Assembly: GCA_963974215.1 (NCBI GenBank)
Contig: CAXBBL010000007.1
Coordinates: 1 to 64,000, forward strand
Source: Croceimicrobium sp963974215
GTDB taxonomy: Bacteria; Bacteroidota; Bacteroidia; Flavobacteriales; Schleiferiaceae
DNA length: 64,000 nt
Direction of reading: 5' to 3'
In this document: piece by piece, positions 43,140-51,039 of the stretch
Layout: the number at the start of each line of letters is the position of its first letter
How positions within the stretch are numbered: the stretch's first letter is position 1
Notes under the pieces: generated by a model
The model's database searches: none
What the model was told of the DNA's origin: nothing
The model's input: the letters and a program-made list of their open reading frames with translations, nothing else
Translations under genes and position numbers: made by a program

Positions 43140-43796
43140 TTAATCCCGCCAAAGGTAGGGAAATAAGAGAAAAGACAATAGTAAAATTACCAATGATAGT
43201 AAGGCTAAGACTATTAAAAGTGGGGCATTAACTTCCCAAGAAAAACCAGTTAAGCTGCGTAAACTCACTCGGCTTAAACTAATTAGTTGGGGGTAAAGCA
43301 AAGGAATACTTAAAATGGCCGGTAAGGCGGGGTTATTAGAGGCCTTTGCAGAGATGCCTGCCACGAAAGTTAAAATTGCACTAAAACCTAAACTTGCAAG
43401 AAGCAAGATAAAAAGGAAAGCTCCCAAACTGTTAATTTCATTACCCATTAAAAAGGTAAAAACTAGGGCTGTGAAAAGTCCGGTCGCGTAGAGGTATAAA
43501 AAGTTGTAGATAATTTTACCCAAGACCAAGTTTTCGGGTTTCACCATACCATAGTAGAGCAAGAATCGCTGATCTGCTTCGTAATGAAAACTGCGGTAGG
43601 CGGCTTGCACGGCCGAAAAGATAAAGATCACCCAAAAGAAGGCATTCCAAGTTTCAGCACTAATTACTTCACTAAAAACGAGGTAAGAGAGATAGACACT
43701 ACTTAAAATGTAGATTAAAATGGAAAAGTAGGATTGCCTTTCTTGCCATTCTAATCGAAAGTTGAGTTTTACGATTTGGTAGATCTGTTCTATCAC
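43140..43796 (-). CDS. ccmB: Heme exporter protein CcmB
   Basis: The protein has 218 residues and six membrane helices (FSILIYILSSVYLSYLVFS, TWNAFFWVIFIFSAVQAAYRSF, ...). Residues AAYRSFHYEADQRFLLYYGMVKPENLVLGKI match CcmB, the permease subunit of the CcmAB transporter. No ccmA ATPase gene is adjacent or elsewhere in the window. The start is GTG at 43796; a candidate -7 box lies only 4 nt upstream, which implies an almost leaderless message. Confidence 0.87.
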   Translation of the reverse strand: MIEQIYQIVKLNFRLEWQERQSYFSILIYILSSVYLSYLVFSEVISAETWNAFFWVIFIFSAVQAAYRSFHYEADQRFLLYYGMVKPENLVLGKIIYNFLYLYATGLFTALVFTFLMGNEINSLGAFLFILLLASLGFSAILTFVAGISAKASNNPALPAILSIPLLYPQLISLSRVSLRSLTGFSWEVNAPLLIVLALLSLVILLLSFLLFPYLWRD

Positions 43797-43800
43797 CGCG

Positions 43801-43808
43801 CAAAAGTA
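43801..43808 (-). promoter_or_regulatory. Candidate -7 promoter box (TACTTTTG, minus strand) abutting the ccmB start
   Basis: On the minus strand TACTTTTG is followed by CGCG and then the GTG start of ccmB. With this spacing transcription would begin at about the start codon. It is the only TAnnTTTG box ahead of the ccm genes that I found. Confidence 0.4.
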
Positions 43809-43825
43809 TTGATTATAATGATTGA

Positions 43826-44000
43826 TGGTGAGGGAAAACTAGTTGTAATTCAGTAGAAAGAATTGAATGGTGGGGAAAGGGGATTCGGTGGTAATTTAGT
43901 TGTAATTCGGTGGAAAGAATAGCGTGGTGGAGAGGAAAATTCGGTTGTAATTCAATGGTAATTTGGTGGGAAAGTAGAAGGTTGAAGCTGGGGAATTGAA
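43826..44000 (+). repeat. GTAATTCGG-family repeat, tandem cluster of three units (copy 5)
   Basis: Three degenerate units of about 45-60 bp follow each other: around AGTTGTAATTCAGTAGAAAG, around TTAGTTGTAATTCGGTGGAA, and around TTCGGTTGTAATTCAATGGT, each with GGTGG(A/G)GAG(A/G)-type spacers. It is the densest block of this repeat in the window and lies between ccmB and the glutathione peroxidase gene. Confidence 0.65.
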
Positions 44001-44413
44001 CTATAATAAAATCTTCTAATAAGATCAAAAAGCCCGGTGCCTGAGGCTCTCGAAGGCTTAGGGAGGTTATAAATCTGAATTGAGATTATGGCATAATCCT
44101 GAATGGGTTGCAAATAATTTATTCTATTCGTGTTTTGAGCGCAGATTATCGCGGATTGAGCAGATGGTAGCGGATAGGATTTCGATAGGGTGATAATTGC
44201 GAATTTTAATTGGAAGGGGGGGGATGGAGAGGTCGCGCTGTAGCAACTAACAGTGAATGGGTTACGTCATAGGGAGAGGAATTCGGTTGTAATTCAATGG
44301 TAACCTAGCCATGGGATTTATCGCGTGGGTTACTGCGCAGTCTGTTGGTTATTGTGCTACTAATTGGTCTGGGGATTAAAGGAAAAAACAGGCCCAAGCT
44401 TAAACCAAAGCAC
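44001..44413. other. Remainder of the 648-bp gap between ccmB and the peroxidase gene
   Basis: Apart from a further GTAATTCGG-type unit at 44271-44338 and a GCAGATTATCGCGGATTGAG motif near 44142-44161 of the sort common between Bacteroidota genes, I see no gene, RNA or terminator here. Confidence 0.5.
44271..44338 (+). repeat. GTAATTCGG-family repeat, copy 6
   Basis: GGGAGAGGAATTCGGTTGTA followed by ATTCAATGGTAA repeats the third unit of the tandem block. It ends with TTTATCGCG, a motif also seen beside the copy at 38701. Confidence 0.55.
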
Positions 44414-44421
44414 TAATTTTG
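44414..44421 (+). promoter_or_regulatory. Candidate -7 promoter box (TAATTTTG) for the peroxidase gene
   Basis: Matches TAnnTTTG and ends 23 nt before the ATG at 44445. Confidence 0.45.
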
Positions 44422-44444
44422 GGTTATCTTAAAAAATAAGAAAA

Positions 44445-45044
44445 ATGAAAAAAACACTTTTAGCCTTAAGCCTCGGCTTTTTTTTAGCCGCTTGTAATCA
44501 AAATTCAGTGGCGCAAGATGCGGCTGATCAAAATGTTGACCTTAAAAAAGAAGTAAATGTGGCCCAGTCTTTTTACGATTTCAAAGTAACCGATATTAAC
44601 GGGGAGGAATTTGATATGAGTAGCCTGAAAGGTAAAAGAGTTTTAATTGTAAATACCGCTTCAGAATGTGGTTATACCCCACAATACAAAACTTTACAAG
44701 AATTATATGAGAAGCACGGTGGAGACAAGTTTGTTATAATCGGTTTTCCCTGTAATCAGTTTGGTGGACAAGAACCAGGAAGCAATGAAGAGATTAAGTC
44801 CTTTTGCGAGAAAAACTACGGTGTAAGCTTTCCGATGATGGACAAAGTAGATGTGAAAGGCGATGAAGTACACCCTTTATATGACTGGTTAACCGAGGAA
44901 GATCTTAATGGAGTAGACGATGCTCGGGTTAGCTGGAATTTCAATAAGTTCCTCATCGATGAGAACGGCAACTGGGTGGCGCATCACGGCAGCAGTAAAA
45001 GCCCTATGTCGGATGAAATAGTAGCATTTGCTACGGGGAAATAA
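44445..45044 (+). CDS. Lipoprotein glutathione-peroxidase-family peroxidase
   Basis: The protein has 199 residues and reduces hydroperoxides. A lipoprotein signal with lipobox LAAC (Cys17) places it on a membrane facing the periplasm. The peroxidase core has the active-site motif VNTASECGYT (catalytic Cys75, not selenocysteine), then GFPCNQFGGQEPG with the second Cys and the conserved Gln, then WNFNKFLID with the catalytic Trp/Asn. Enzymes of this type in bacteria usually use thioredoxin-like donors, despite the name. It is monocistronic, with its own promoter box and terminator. Confidence 0.93.
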   Translation: MKKTLLALSLGFFLAACNQNSVAQDAADQNVDLKKEVNVAQSFYDFKVTDINGEEFDMSSLKGKRVLIVNTASECGYTPQYKTLQELYEKHGGDKFVIIGFPCNQFGGQEPGSNEEIKSFCEKNYGVSFPMMDKVDVKGDEVHPLYDWLTEEDLNGVDDARVSWNFNKFLIDENGNWVAHHGSSKSPMSDEIVAFATGK

Positions 45045-45066
45045 TTCCTATTTCACAAATAAAATT

Positions 45067-45101
45067 AAAGCGTCATTGTTTCTAACAATCGACGCTTTTT
45101 T
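45067..45101 (+). terminator. Rho-independent terminator after the peroxidase gene
   Basis: AAAGCGTC at 45067-45074 faces GACGCTTT near 45091-45098, with an inner TTGTT/AACAA extension, and is followed by a T run. It lies 22 bp after the stop. Confidence 0.8.
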
Positions 45102-45139
45102 AATTGCTACTATCGTAAGCTGATACTTTTTGATTTGCT

Positions 45140-45147
45140 TAATTTTG
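45140..45147 (+). promoter_or_regulatory. Candidate -7 promoter box (TAATTTTG) abutting the mtaB start
   Basis: TAATTTTG, then CTCT, then ATG. The spacing is the same four bases as at ccmB, so the mtaB message may be leaderless. Confidence 0.4.
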
Positions 45148-45151
45148 CTCT

Positions 45152-46492
45152 ATGGAATTGAATGGAAAAAAAGTTGCTTTTCATACCCTTGGTTGTAAGC
45201 TGAATTTCTCAGAAACATCAACCATTGCGCGCGACTTTAAGGCGAATGGCTTTAGCCAGGTGAACTTCGACGAGAAGGCGGAAGTTTATGTAATTAATAC
45301 TTGTTCGGTTACGCATAATGCCGACAAGGAATGCAAATATTGGGTTAAGAAAGCCAATTCTGCTAACCCGGACGGTTTAGTGGTTGTGGTGGGTTGTTAT
45401 GCCCAATTGCAACCTGAGGAAATCGCGGCTTTTGAAGGCGTAGATCTCGTTTTAGGGGCGACCGAAAAGTTTAAAATTACTGATTATCTAGATTCGCTTA
45501 CCAAAAGCGATAAAGGCGAAGTGCATTCTTGTGAGATCAATGAAGCGGATTTTTACGTAGGGGCATATTCTTTTGGCGATCGTACTCGTGCCTTTTTAAA
45601 AGTGCAAGACGGCTGCGATTACAAATGTACCTATTGCACCATTCCTTTGGCACGTGGAATTTCGCGCAGCGATAAGTTAGAAAATGTGCTGCAAAATGCC
45701 CGTGAAATTGTGGAAGCCGGCGCCAAAGAGATTGTGCTTACAGGCGTAAATATTGGCGATTATGGCAAAGGTGAGTTTGGTAATAAAAAACATGAGCACA
45801 CCTTTTTAGAGCTGGTTATTGCTTTAGATAAGGTTGATGGCATCGATCGTTTTCGCATTTCTTCCATTGAGCCCAATTTATTAAAAGATGAAACCATTGC
45901 TTTTGTGGCGCAGTCGGAACGATTTGTTCCACATTTCCATATTCCTTTACAAAGTGGCAGTAATAAGATCTTAAAAAAGATGAAGCGCCGCTATTTGCGC
46001 GAACTTTACGCCGAAAGAGTAGGACGGATTAAAGAATTAATGCCCCATGCCGCCATTGGTGTCGACGTAATTTGTGGTTTCCCTGGTGAAAGTGAAGATG
46101 ACTTTTTGGAAACCTACAACTTTGTTAATAGTTTAGATATTAGCTATTTACACGTTTTTACGTATAGTCAGCGACCCAAGACGGAAGCCGATGAAATGGA
46201 GGAACAAGTGCCTTATGCCATTCGTAAAAAGCGCTCGAAAATGTTACGGGTACTCAGTGCTAAAAAGCGTCGTGCCTTTTATGAAGCGCAGCTAAATACC
46301 AGGCAAACTGTTTTGTTTGAAGACAATATGAAAGAGGGCTATATCACGGGCTTTACCGAGAATTATGTAAAAGTAAAAAGCCCTTGGAATCCGCATTTGG
46401 TTAACCAAAAAGCCCAAGTGAAATTGCTCCATATCGATGAAGATGGCTTTGTGCGCTTCGAGTATTTAGAGGAACTACCCATTTTAGCCTAA
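45152..46492 (+). CDS. mtaB: tRNA t6A37 methylthiotransferase MtaB
   Basis: This 446-residue radical-SAM enzyme converts t6A to ms2t6A at position 37 of ANN-decoding tRNAs. The N-terminal UPF0004 domain supplies three cluster ligands (HTLGCKLNFSE, VINTCSVT, VVGCYAQLQP). The radical-SAM motif is DGCDYKCTYCTIPLARG (CxxxCxxC). A C-terminal TRAM-like RNA-binding domain contains VLFEDNMKEGYITGFTENYVKV. HTLGCKLN is typical of MtaB rather than MiaB or RimO. It has its own promoter box and no close downstream partner. Confidence 0.95.
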   Translation: MELNGKKVAFHTLGCKLNFSETSTIARDFKANGFSQVNFDEKAEVYVINTCSVTHNADKECKYWVKKANSANPDGLVVVVGCYAQLQPEEIAAFEGVDLVLGATEKFKITDYLDSLTKSDKGEVHSCEINEADFYVGAYSFGDRTRAFLKVQDGCDYKCTYCTIPLARGISRSDKLENVLQNAREIVEAGAKEIVLTGVNIGDYGKGEFGNKKHEHTFLELVIALDKVDGIDRFRISSIEPNLLKDETIAFVAQSERFVPHFHIPLQSGSNKILKKMKRRYLRELYAERVGRIKELMPHAAIGVDVICGFPGESEDDFLETYNFVNSLDISYLHVFTYSQRPKTEADEMEEQVPYAIRKKRSKMLRVLSAKKRRAFYEAQLNTRQTVLFEDNMKEGYITGFTENYVKVKSPWNPHLVNQKAQVKLLHIDEDGFVRFEYLEELPILA

Positions 46493-46590
46493 TTTGTTTC
46501 AATTTGTATCAGGTCAAGCCAAGATGCGATTTTAACTGGCATTTTAGCATAGAATTACAAATCGCTGAAAAGCAATAGATAAAAGGACAA

Positions 46591-47400
46591 ATGAATAAAG
46601 AGGAACTAGTAAAAATTCTCATTGCCGTAGAAGCGATAGCCTTACGAGCTGGTCGTTTTATTTTAGAGCAAAGACAAGCCGTAAGTGCTGACATGATTGA
46701 GACCAAGAGTCTAAATAGCCTCGTATCTTACGTAGATAAAGAGGCCGAAAGAATGATTATTAATGCTTTAAAAGACTTGGTGCCGGGCGCTGGTTTTATT
46801 GCGGAAGAAGGAACGTTAACAAAAAAAGGAGAGCAGTATAACTGGATTATTGATCCTTTAGACGGCACTACAAATTTCTTATACGATGTACCCGTTTTTG
46901 CGGTAAGCATTGCTCTTGCTTCTGCAGATGCGATAGAAGTAGGAGTGGTTTACGAATGCGGGCGGGACGAATTATTTAGCGCTTATTGCGGTGGCGGTGC
47001 TCACTTAAATGGAAAAGTCATAAGTGTGGCAAAACAGGATACGGTAAAAGAATCACTATTAGCCACGGGTTTTCCATATTACGATTTTGAGCGCATGAAA
47101 AGCTTTAATGCGCTCTTAGCGAAACTTTATCCCAACAGTCGCGGCCTTCGTCGCATGGGCTCTGCTGCTACCGATTTAGCCTATGTGGCTTGTGGTCGAT
47201 TTAATGCTTATTTCGAATACGGACTTAGTCCTTGGGATGTAGCAGCCGGAATCCTACTGGTACAAGAAGCCGGGGGGAAGGTATCAGACTTTAAAGGAGG
47301 AGACAATTACCTCTTTAGTGCCGAGATAGTCGCCTCCTCCTCTAAAATTTATGATGAGTTTTTGGGTCTTTTACAAGAGTATTTACCCAGTAAAGCTTAG
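46591..47400 (+). CDS. Inositol-monophosphatase-family phosphatase
   Basis: This 269-residue enzyme belongs to the Mg2+/Li+-sensitive phosphatase family. Metal-site motifs are visible: GFIAEEGT, the WIIDPLDGTTNFLYDVPVF signature, and the C-terminal YGLSPWDVAAGILLVQEAGG. The substrate may be inositol-1-phosphate or a related sugar or nucleotide phosphate (the SuhB/CysQ group); sequence alone does not decide. It converges with the following minus-strand gene with almost no spacer. Confidence 0.92.
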   Translation: MNKEELVKILIAVEAIALRAGRFILEQRQAVSADMIETKSLNSLVSYVDKEAERMIINALKDLVPGAGFIAEEGTLTKKGEQYNWIIDPLDGTTNFLYDVPVFAVSIALASADAIEVGVVYECGRDELFSAYCGGGAHLNGKVISVAKQDTVKESLLATGFPYYDFERMKSFNALLAKLYPNSRGLRRMGSAATDLAYVACGRFNAYFEYGLSPWDVAAGILLVQEAGGKVSDFKGGDNYLFSAEIVASSSKIYDEFLGLLQEYLPSKA

Positions 47401-47401
47401 T

Positions 47402-47896
47402 TTAAGCAATTGGCAACCACTGCTTATGCCAACTATTGGCAAGTACGGTTTCCCACTGTCTTTTAAGCTGTCCTTTATTTTCGATAAGATTATTGAAAAC
47501 AACGGTGTGCTCATCAATTTCTCCTGCTTCTAAAGCGGCTCTGAAATCCATCATGTGAATGATTTCAATCAGTTGATTCTCATCGCGGAAAGCAATTTGC
47601 GTACGATCTAAAAGAGAGATGGCTAATTCCTTTTCTAAGGCTTGGATAAAGTGGGTTAGTTTATCAATACTACAGCCAGTGGCCTGATAGCTGGCCTCAT
47701 CTAGAGCCACTACAATAAAGCGGTCGTGGATAATGGTAAAGCTGGCCATTAAATCTTTGCCATGCGCTTGCCAATCGTTTAGGAAGTTCATTAAGCGGGC
47801 AGAAATGCGTTCTACCTTTTCAAATTCAAGGAAGTTGGTACTCTGGAAAATCCAAATCCTTGCATCGTCATTTAGCGTTTCGAATGAAAAATACAT
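47402..47896 (-). CDS. Conserved Flavobacteriia hypothetical protein (often mislabelled ABC transporter ATPase)
   Basis: The protein has 164 residues with a mixed alpha/beta pattern (MYFSFETLNDDARIWIFQST ... FLNDWQAHGKDLMASFTIIHDRFIVVALDE ... LLDRTQIAF). It has no Walker A, signature or Walker B motif and no membrane helix. Proteins of this length and sequence are, to my knowledge, annotated ABC transporter ATPase in many Flavobacteriia genomes, which the sequence does not support. It is last in the minus-strand cluster that starts with the amidase, 9 bp after the CCG Fe-S protein. Confidence 0.75.
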   Translation of the reverse strand: MYFSFETLNDDARIWIFQSTNFLEFEKVERISARLMNFLNDWQAHGKDLMASFTIIHDRFIVVALDEASYQATGCSIDKLTHFIQALEKELAISLLDRTQIAFRDENQLIEIIHMMDFRAALEAGEIDEHTVVFNNLIENKGQLKRQWETVLANSWHKQWLPIA

Positions 47897-47905
47897 AGTA
47901 AAATT

Positions 47906-48697
47906 TTATAAGTCCTTGGCTTGAGCAATCATTTCCGCTAGATCTAAAACGGGCAGATCGCCTTCTCTTTCGCTATTTTTTACACCGTCGGTCATCATCG
48001 TATTACAGAAGGGGCAAGCGGCCGCAATAAAGTCGGGCTTGGTTTCTAGGGCTTCTTCTGTCCTTTCAATATTGATGTCCTTTTTACCCGCTTCCGGTTC
48101 TTTAAACATCTGGGCACCACCGGCACCACAGCAGAGCGCATTGCTTTTACAGCGGCGCATTTCAACCAATTCAGCATCCAGTTTTAGGATGAGTTCACGG
48201 GGCGCTTCGTAAATACCATTGGCACGACCTAAATAACAAGGATCGTGGAAGGTAATTTTCTTGCCTTTAAAGCTACCGCCTTCAATACTGATGCGTTCTT
48301 CTTTTAAAAGCTGATTGATAAAAGTAGTATGGTGCACCACTTCGAAATTACCGCCTAGTTCGGGGTATTCGTTGGCTAAGGTATTAAAGCAGTGGGGGCA
48401 AGTAGTAACAATCTTTTTAATAGAGTAGGCATTAAGCACCTCAATGTTTTGCATGGCTTGCATCATAAATACAAACTCATTACCCGCTCTTTTGGCGGGA
48501 TCACCAGTGCAACTTTCCTCGGTACCTAATACGGCAAAGGAAACCTTGGCATGGTGCAAAATTTTAACAAAAGCCTTAGTTATTTTCTTTGCTCTATCAT
48601 CGAAACTTCCCGCACAACCCACCCAAAAAAGAACTTCGGGTAGTTTGTTTTCCGCTGCCATTTCGGCCATGGTTGGCACCTTAATCGTTGTTTCCAT
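47906..48697 (-). CDS. CCG-domain Fe-S oxidoreductase subunit (HdrB/LutA-like)
   Basis: This 263-residue cytosolic protein carries two cysteine-rich CCG domains that bind an unusual [4Fe-4S] cluster. The first has FWVGCAGSFDD ... ESCTGDPAKRAG ... TTCPHCFNTLANEYP. The second has FHDPCYLGRANGIYEAPRELI ... ALCCGAGGAQMF ... AACPFCNTMMTDGV. It should be the partner of the membrane Fe-S protein encoded two genes upstream; together they look like a heterodisulfide-reductase-like (HdrBC/HdrDE) module. The electron donor and acceptor are unknown. It starts at the upstream lipoprotein stop with a 1-base overlap. Confidence 0.9.
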   Translation of the reverse strand: METTIKVPTMAEMAAENKLPEVLFWVGCAGSFDDRAKKITKAFVKILHHAKVSFAVLGTEESCTGDPAKRAGNEFVFMMQAMQNIEVLNAYSIKKIVTTCPHCFNTLANEYPELGGNFEVVHHTTFINQLLKEERISIEGGSFKGKKITFHDPCYLGRANGIYEAPRELILKLDAELVEMRRCKSNALCCGAGGAQMFKEPEAGKKDINIERTEEALETKPDFIAAACPFCNTMMTDGVKNSEREGDLPVLDLAEMIAQAKDL

Positions 48698-49296
48698 TAG
48701 TTAACTATTTGAAATGTTCTATTGGCACTGGTGGTAAAACCAATCAGTCCCAAACTATTTAGGTAAACCGCCATGCCATTATCGGCTTGACTGGCTACCA
48801 CTTCGTAAAAATATTTATCGGCAATAAAGATTGAATCGCTGTAGAAAGTCCTGTTTAACAGAAAGATATTCGTATCACCATCAAAGCGCAGACTTAAATC
48901 TGGATTCATTTCTTGCAGGCTATCGCTAAAATTGAGGTATAGAAAATCATTGCGCAAGCTCGGGGCCGTTTCTGCGTAAGCACAGCGAAACTGGTAGTTA
49001 AAACTGAGGCCTAAACTATCGGAGCCAATGCGGTAATCTTCCTGTTCTAAAAGCAAACGATCGACGCCATTAAAAGCACCGTAATTGCCATTTAAGGCAC
49101 CATTCTCTGAAAAGGAGCTGGAGTTACTGAGTAATTCTAACTTAAGGGTATCTCCTTCAGAACTAAAGGTTCGCGCGCGCGAATAATCAGGTTTAAAACT
49201 TAGAATTTGACCGCTAAGCTCTAGTTTTACCTCACTTTCTTTAGTACAGGCCCAGAGCCCCGCGAGAAGGATGATATATAAAATGTTATTTTTCAA
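48697..49296 (-). CDS. Hypothetical lipoprotein
   Basis: The protein has 199 residues with a lipoprotein signal MKNNILYIILLAGLWAC (Cys17). The mature part is beta-rich and has no recognised domain (LDLSGQ-type strands, GVDRLLLEQEDYRIGSDSLG, and FSDSLQEMNPDLSLRFDGDT). It is translationally coupled within the amidase-to-Fe-S cluster (11-bp overlap with the HAD gene upstream, 1 bp with the CCG gene downstream). Function unknown. Confidence 0.7.
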   Translation of the reverse strand: MKNNILYIILLAGLWACTKESEVKLELSGQILSFKPDYSRARTFSSEGDTLKLELLSNSSSFSENGALNGNYGAFNGVDRLLLEQEDYRIGSDSLGLSFNYQFRCAYAETAPSLRNDFLYLNFSDSLQEMNPDLSLRFDGDTNIFLLNRTFYSDSIFIADKYFYEVVASQADNGMAVYLNSLGLIGFTTSANRTFQIVN

Positions 49297-49717
49297 ATAC
49301 TTGAATCTTCACATCTCTTTCCACTAATTCGGTAAACTTGCCTTTGTAACGGGTCGCTCTCACTAGATGATTATCGATCCAATGGTAATTTCCACCGCGT
49401 GGTTTTCCCATTAGCATGCCGTGGTATTTAAAGCCTTTTTCCTTTAACCATTTTTCGGTAATGCTGCGATGTTCTTCCACTCGAGAAGTAAAGAAGTAAA
49501 TAATATGTCCTTCATCAAACCAGCCATTTAAGGTACTCAATGCATCTGGGTAATGCTGAGCGGTAGCCATGCGTTCGGGCTGCTCATTAGGAATATCGTC
49601 GCAAATAGTACCGTCAATATCAATCAGGTAATTCTTAATTCCTTCAGGTAAGGTAGGACTAAGCAATTCGCCGTTAACTTCTAATTTTTGGAGTTTAGGT
49701 AGGTTTTTGTTTTCCAT
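49286..49717 (-). CDS. Small HAD-superfamily phosphatase-like protein
   Basis: The protein has 143 residues with motif I YLIDIDGTICDD (nucleophile Asp33, acid/base Asp35), motif II in IYFFTSRVEEH, a Lys in LMGKPRGG and an acidic motif in YHWIDNHLVRA. The cap domain is minimal. Homologues in this phylum are frequently labelled phosphoheptose isomerase, which does not fit the HAD motifs. The likely reaction is phosphate-monoester hydrolysis, substrate unknown. It lies inside the conserved envelope/redox cluster, 2 bp after the membrane Fe-S gene. Confidence 0.8.
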   Translation of the reverse strand: MENKNLPKLQKLEVNGELLSPTLPEGIKNYLIDIDGTICDDIPNEQPERMATAQHYPDALSTLNGWFDEGHIIYFFTSRVEEHRSITEKWLKEKGFKYHGMLMGKPRGGNYHWIDNHLVRATRYKGKFTELVERDVKIQVFEK

Positions 49718-49719
49718 TC

Positions 49720-51036
49720 TTATTCACTTATCCAGTTAGCACGATCGGCCTGAGCATATGCCCATGGAGCGGCATTATTTTCAATATTAGTCATCATGGT
49801 ATTTAAGGATGGGTTGGCAGCCGACTCTTCCATTACTAGATAGCGCCGCATTTCAACAATGATAGACATAGGGTCGATGGCCACAGGACAAGCCTCTACA
49901 CAGGCATTACAGGTGGTGCAAGCCCATAGTTCTTCACGCGATATAAAGTCATCTAAAAGGGAACGGCCATCATCCTGAAATTCCCCATTTTTATCGATGT
50001 TCGCGCTTACCTCTTCGAGGCGATCGCGGGTATCCATCATAATTTTACGGGGAGAAAGTTTTTTACCGGTTTGATTAGCGGGACATGAATCCGTGCAGCG
50101 ACCACACTCGGTGCATGAGTAGGCATTCATTAATTGAATGCGATTGAGGTCCATTACGTCTTTTGCGCCAAAACGCGCGGGTTCTTCTACCGGTGCACTA
50201 GGATCGGGAGCTGCGAAAGGATCAGCGCTCGGATCCATCATCATTTCCACTTCCTTCTTTACGCTTTCCATATTGGTAAACTGCCCCGCAGGTTCTAATT
50301 TACTGTGCCAAACATTAGGGAAAGCCATTATTACGTGGAAGTGCTTAGAGAAGGGCAGGTAGTTTAGAAATAGTAAAATTCCAATAATATGAAACCACCA
50401 AGCTACCCGTTCGAAGATATGTAAACTTGATTGATCCAATCCTGCTAAAAGAGGTGCCAATTGGGAACTAACAAACCAGCCTTCTACACCATTTTCTTCA
50501 ATATTAGCTTCAGCCGTCCCTAGAAATAAAAGGGCAAGCATTAATACAATTTCAATAAAAAGAATATTGTTACCATCCCTTTTAGACCAACCTTTCAATT
50601 CCTTAAAACGCGCAACGGTGTTTATATTTCTTCTGTAAAGGAAAACCACACAAGCAATAAGAACAAGTACCGCTAGGAACTCGAAGAAGTGAATAGCAAT
50701 ATCGTAAACTGGTCCTAAGAGGGGCATAAAGATGCGGTGGGTGCCGAATATTCCGTCAATAATAATTTCTAATACTTCGATATTAATGAGGATAAAGCCG
50801 AGGTAAATTAAAACGTGAAAGAAACCAGCGACTTTTTTACGTTTAACCATTTTACTTTGGCCCAGTGCGACTTTTGCCATAACGCTCCAGCGTTCTTTGG
50901 GGCGATCGCTGCGGTTAATAACCTTTCCTAAATTGATGTTACGCCAGATTTTTGAAAAACTCTTGCTAAAAAAATAGCCTGCCGCAGCTAAACTTAGGAT
51001 GAAAATTATGTTCGCTAGTCCAAAGTGTATTTCCAT
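49720..51036 (-). CDS. Membrane-anchored Fe-S reductase subunit (HdrC/NarI-like fusion)
   Basis: The protein has 438 residues. The N-terminal half has about six membrane helices in a nitrate-reductase-gamma-like bundle (FIILSLAAAGYFFSKSF, FFHVLIYLGFILINIEVL, ...), with His residues suitable for heme b. The C-terminal half holds two [4Fe-4S] motifs: CTECGRCTDSCPANQTGKKLSP and CTTCNACVEACPVAIDP. It should take electrons from menaquinol and pass them to the CCG protein encoded at 47906, giving a membrane heterodisulfide-reductase-like complex. The terminal acceptor is unknown. It lies 3 bp downstream of the MCE gene. Confidence 0.9.
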   Translation of the reverse strand: MEIHFGLANIIFILSLAAAGYFFSKSFSKIWRNINLGKVINRSDRPKERWSVMAKVALGQSKMVKRKKVAGFFHVLIYLGFILINIEVLEIIIDGIFGTHRIFMPLLGPVYDIAIHFFEFLAVLVLIACVVFLYRRNINTVARFKELKGWSKRDGNNILFIEIVLMLALLFLGTAEANIEENGVEGWFVSSQLAPLLAGLDQSSLHIFERVAWWFHIIGILLFLNYLPFSKHFHVIMAFPNVWHSKLEPAGQFTNMESVKKEVEMMMDPSADPFAAPDPSAPVEEPARFGAKDVMDLNRIQLMNAYSCTECGRCTDSCPANQTGKKLSPRKIMMDTRDRLEEVSANIDKNGEFQDDGRSLLDDFISREELWACTTCNACVEACPVAIDPMSIIVEMRRYLVMEESAANPSLNTMMTNIENNAAPWAYAQADRANWISE

Positions 51037-51039
51037 TGC

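Noticed and set aside
43826..44000. CRISPR-like tandem units
   Set aside because: The units are degenerate, unequal in length and lack distinct spacers; no cas genes are in the window.
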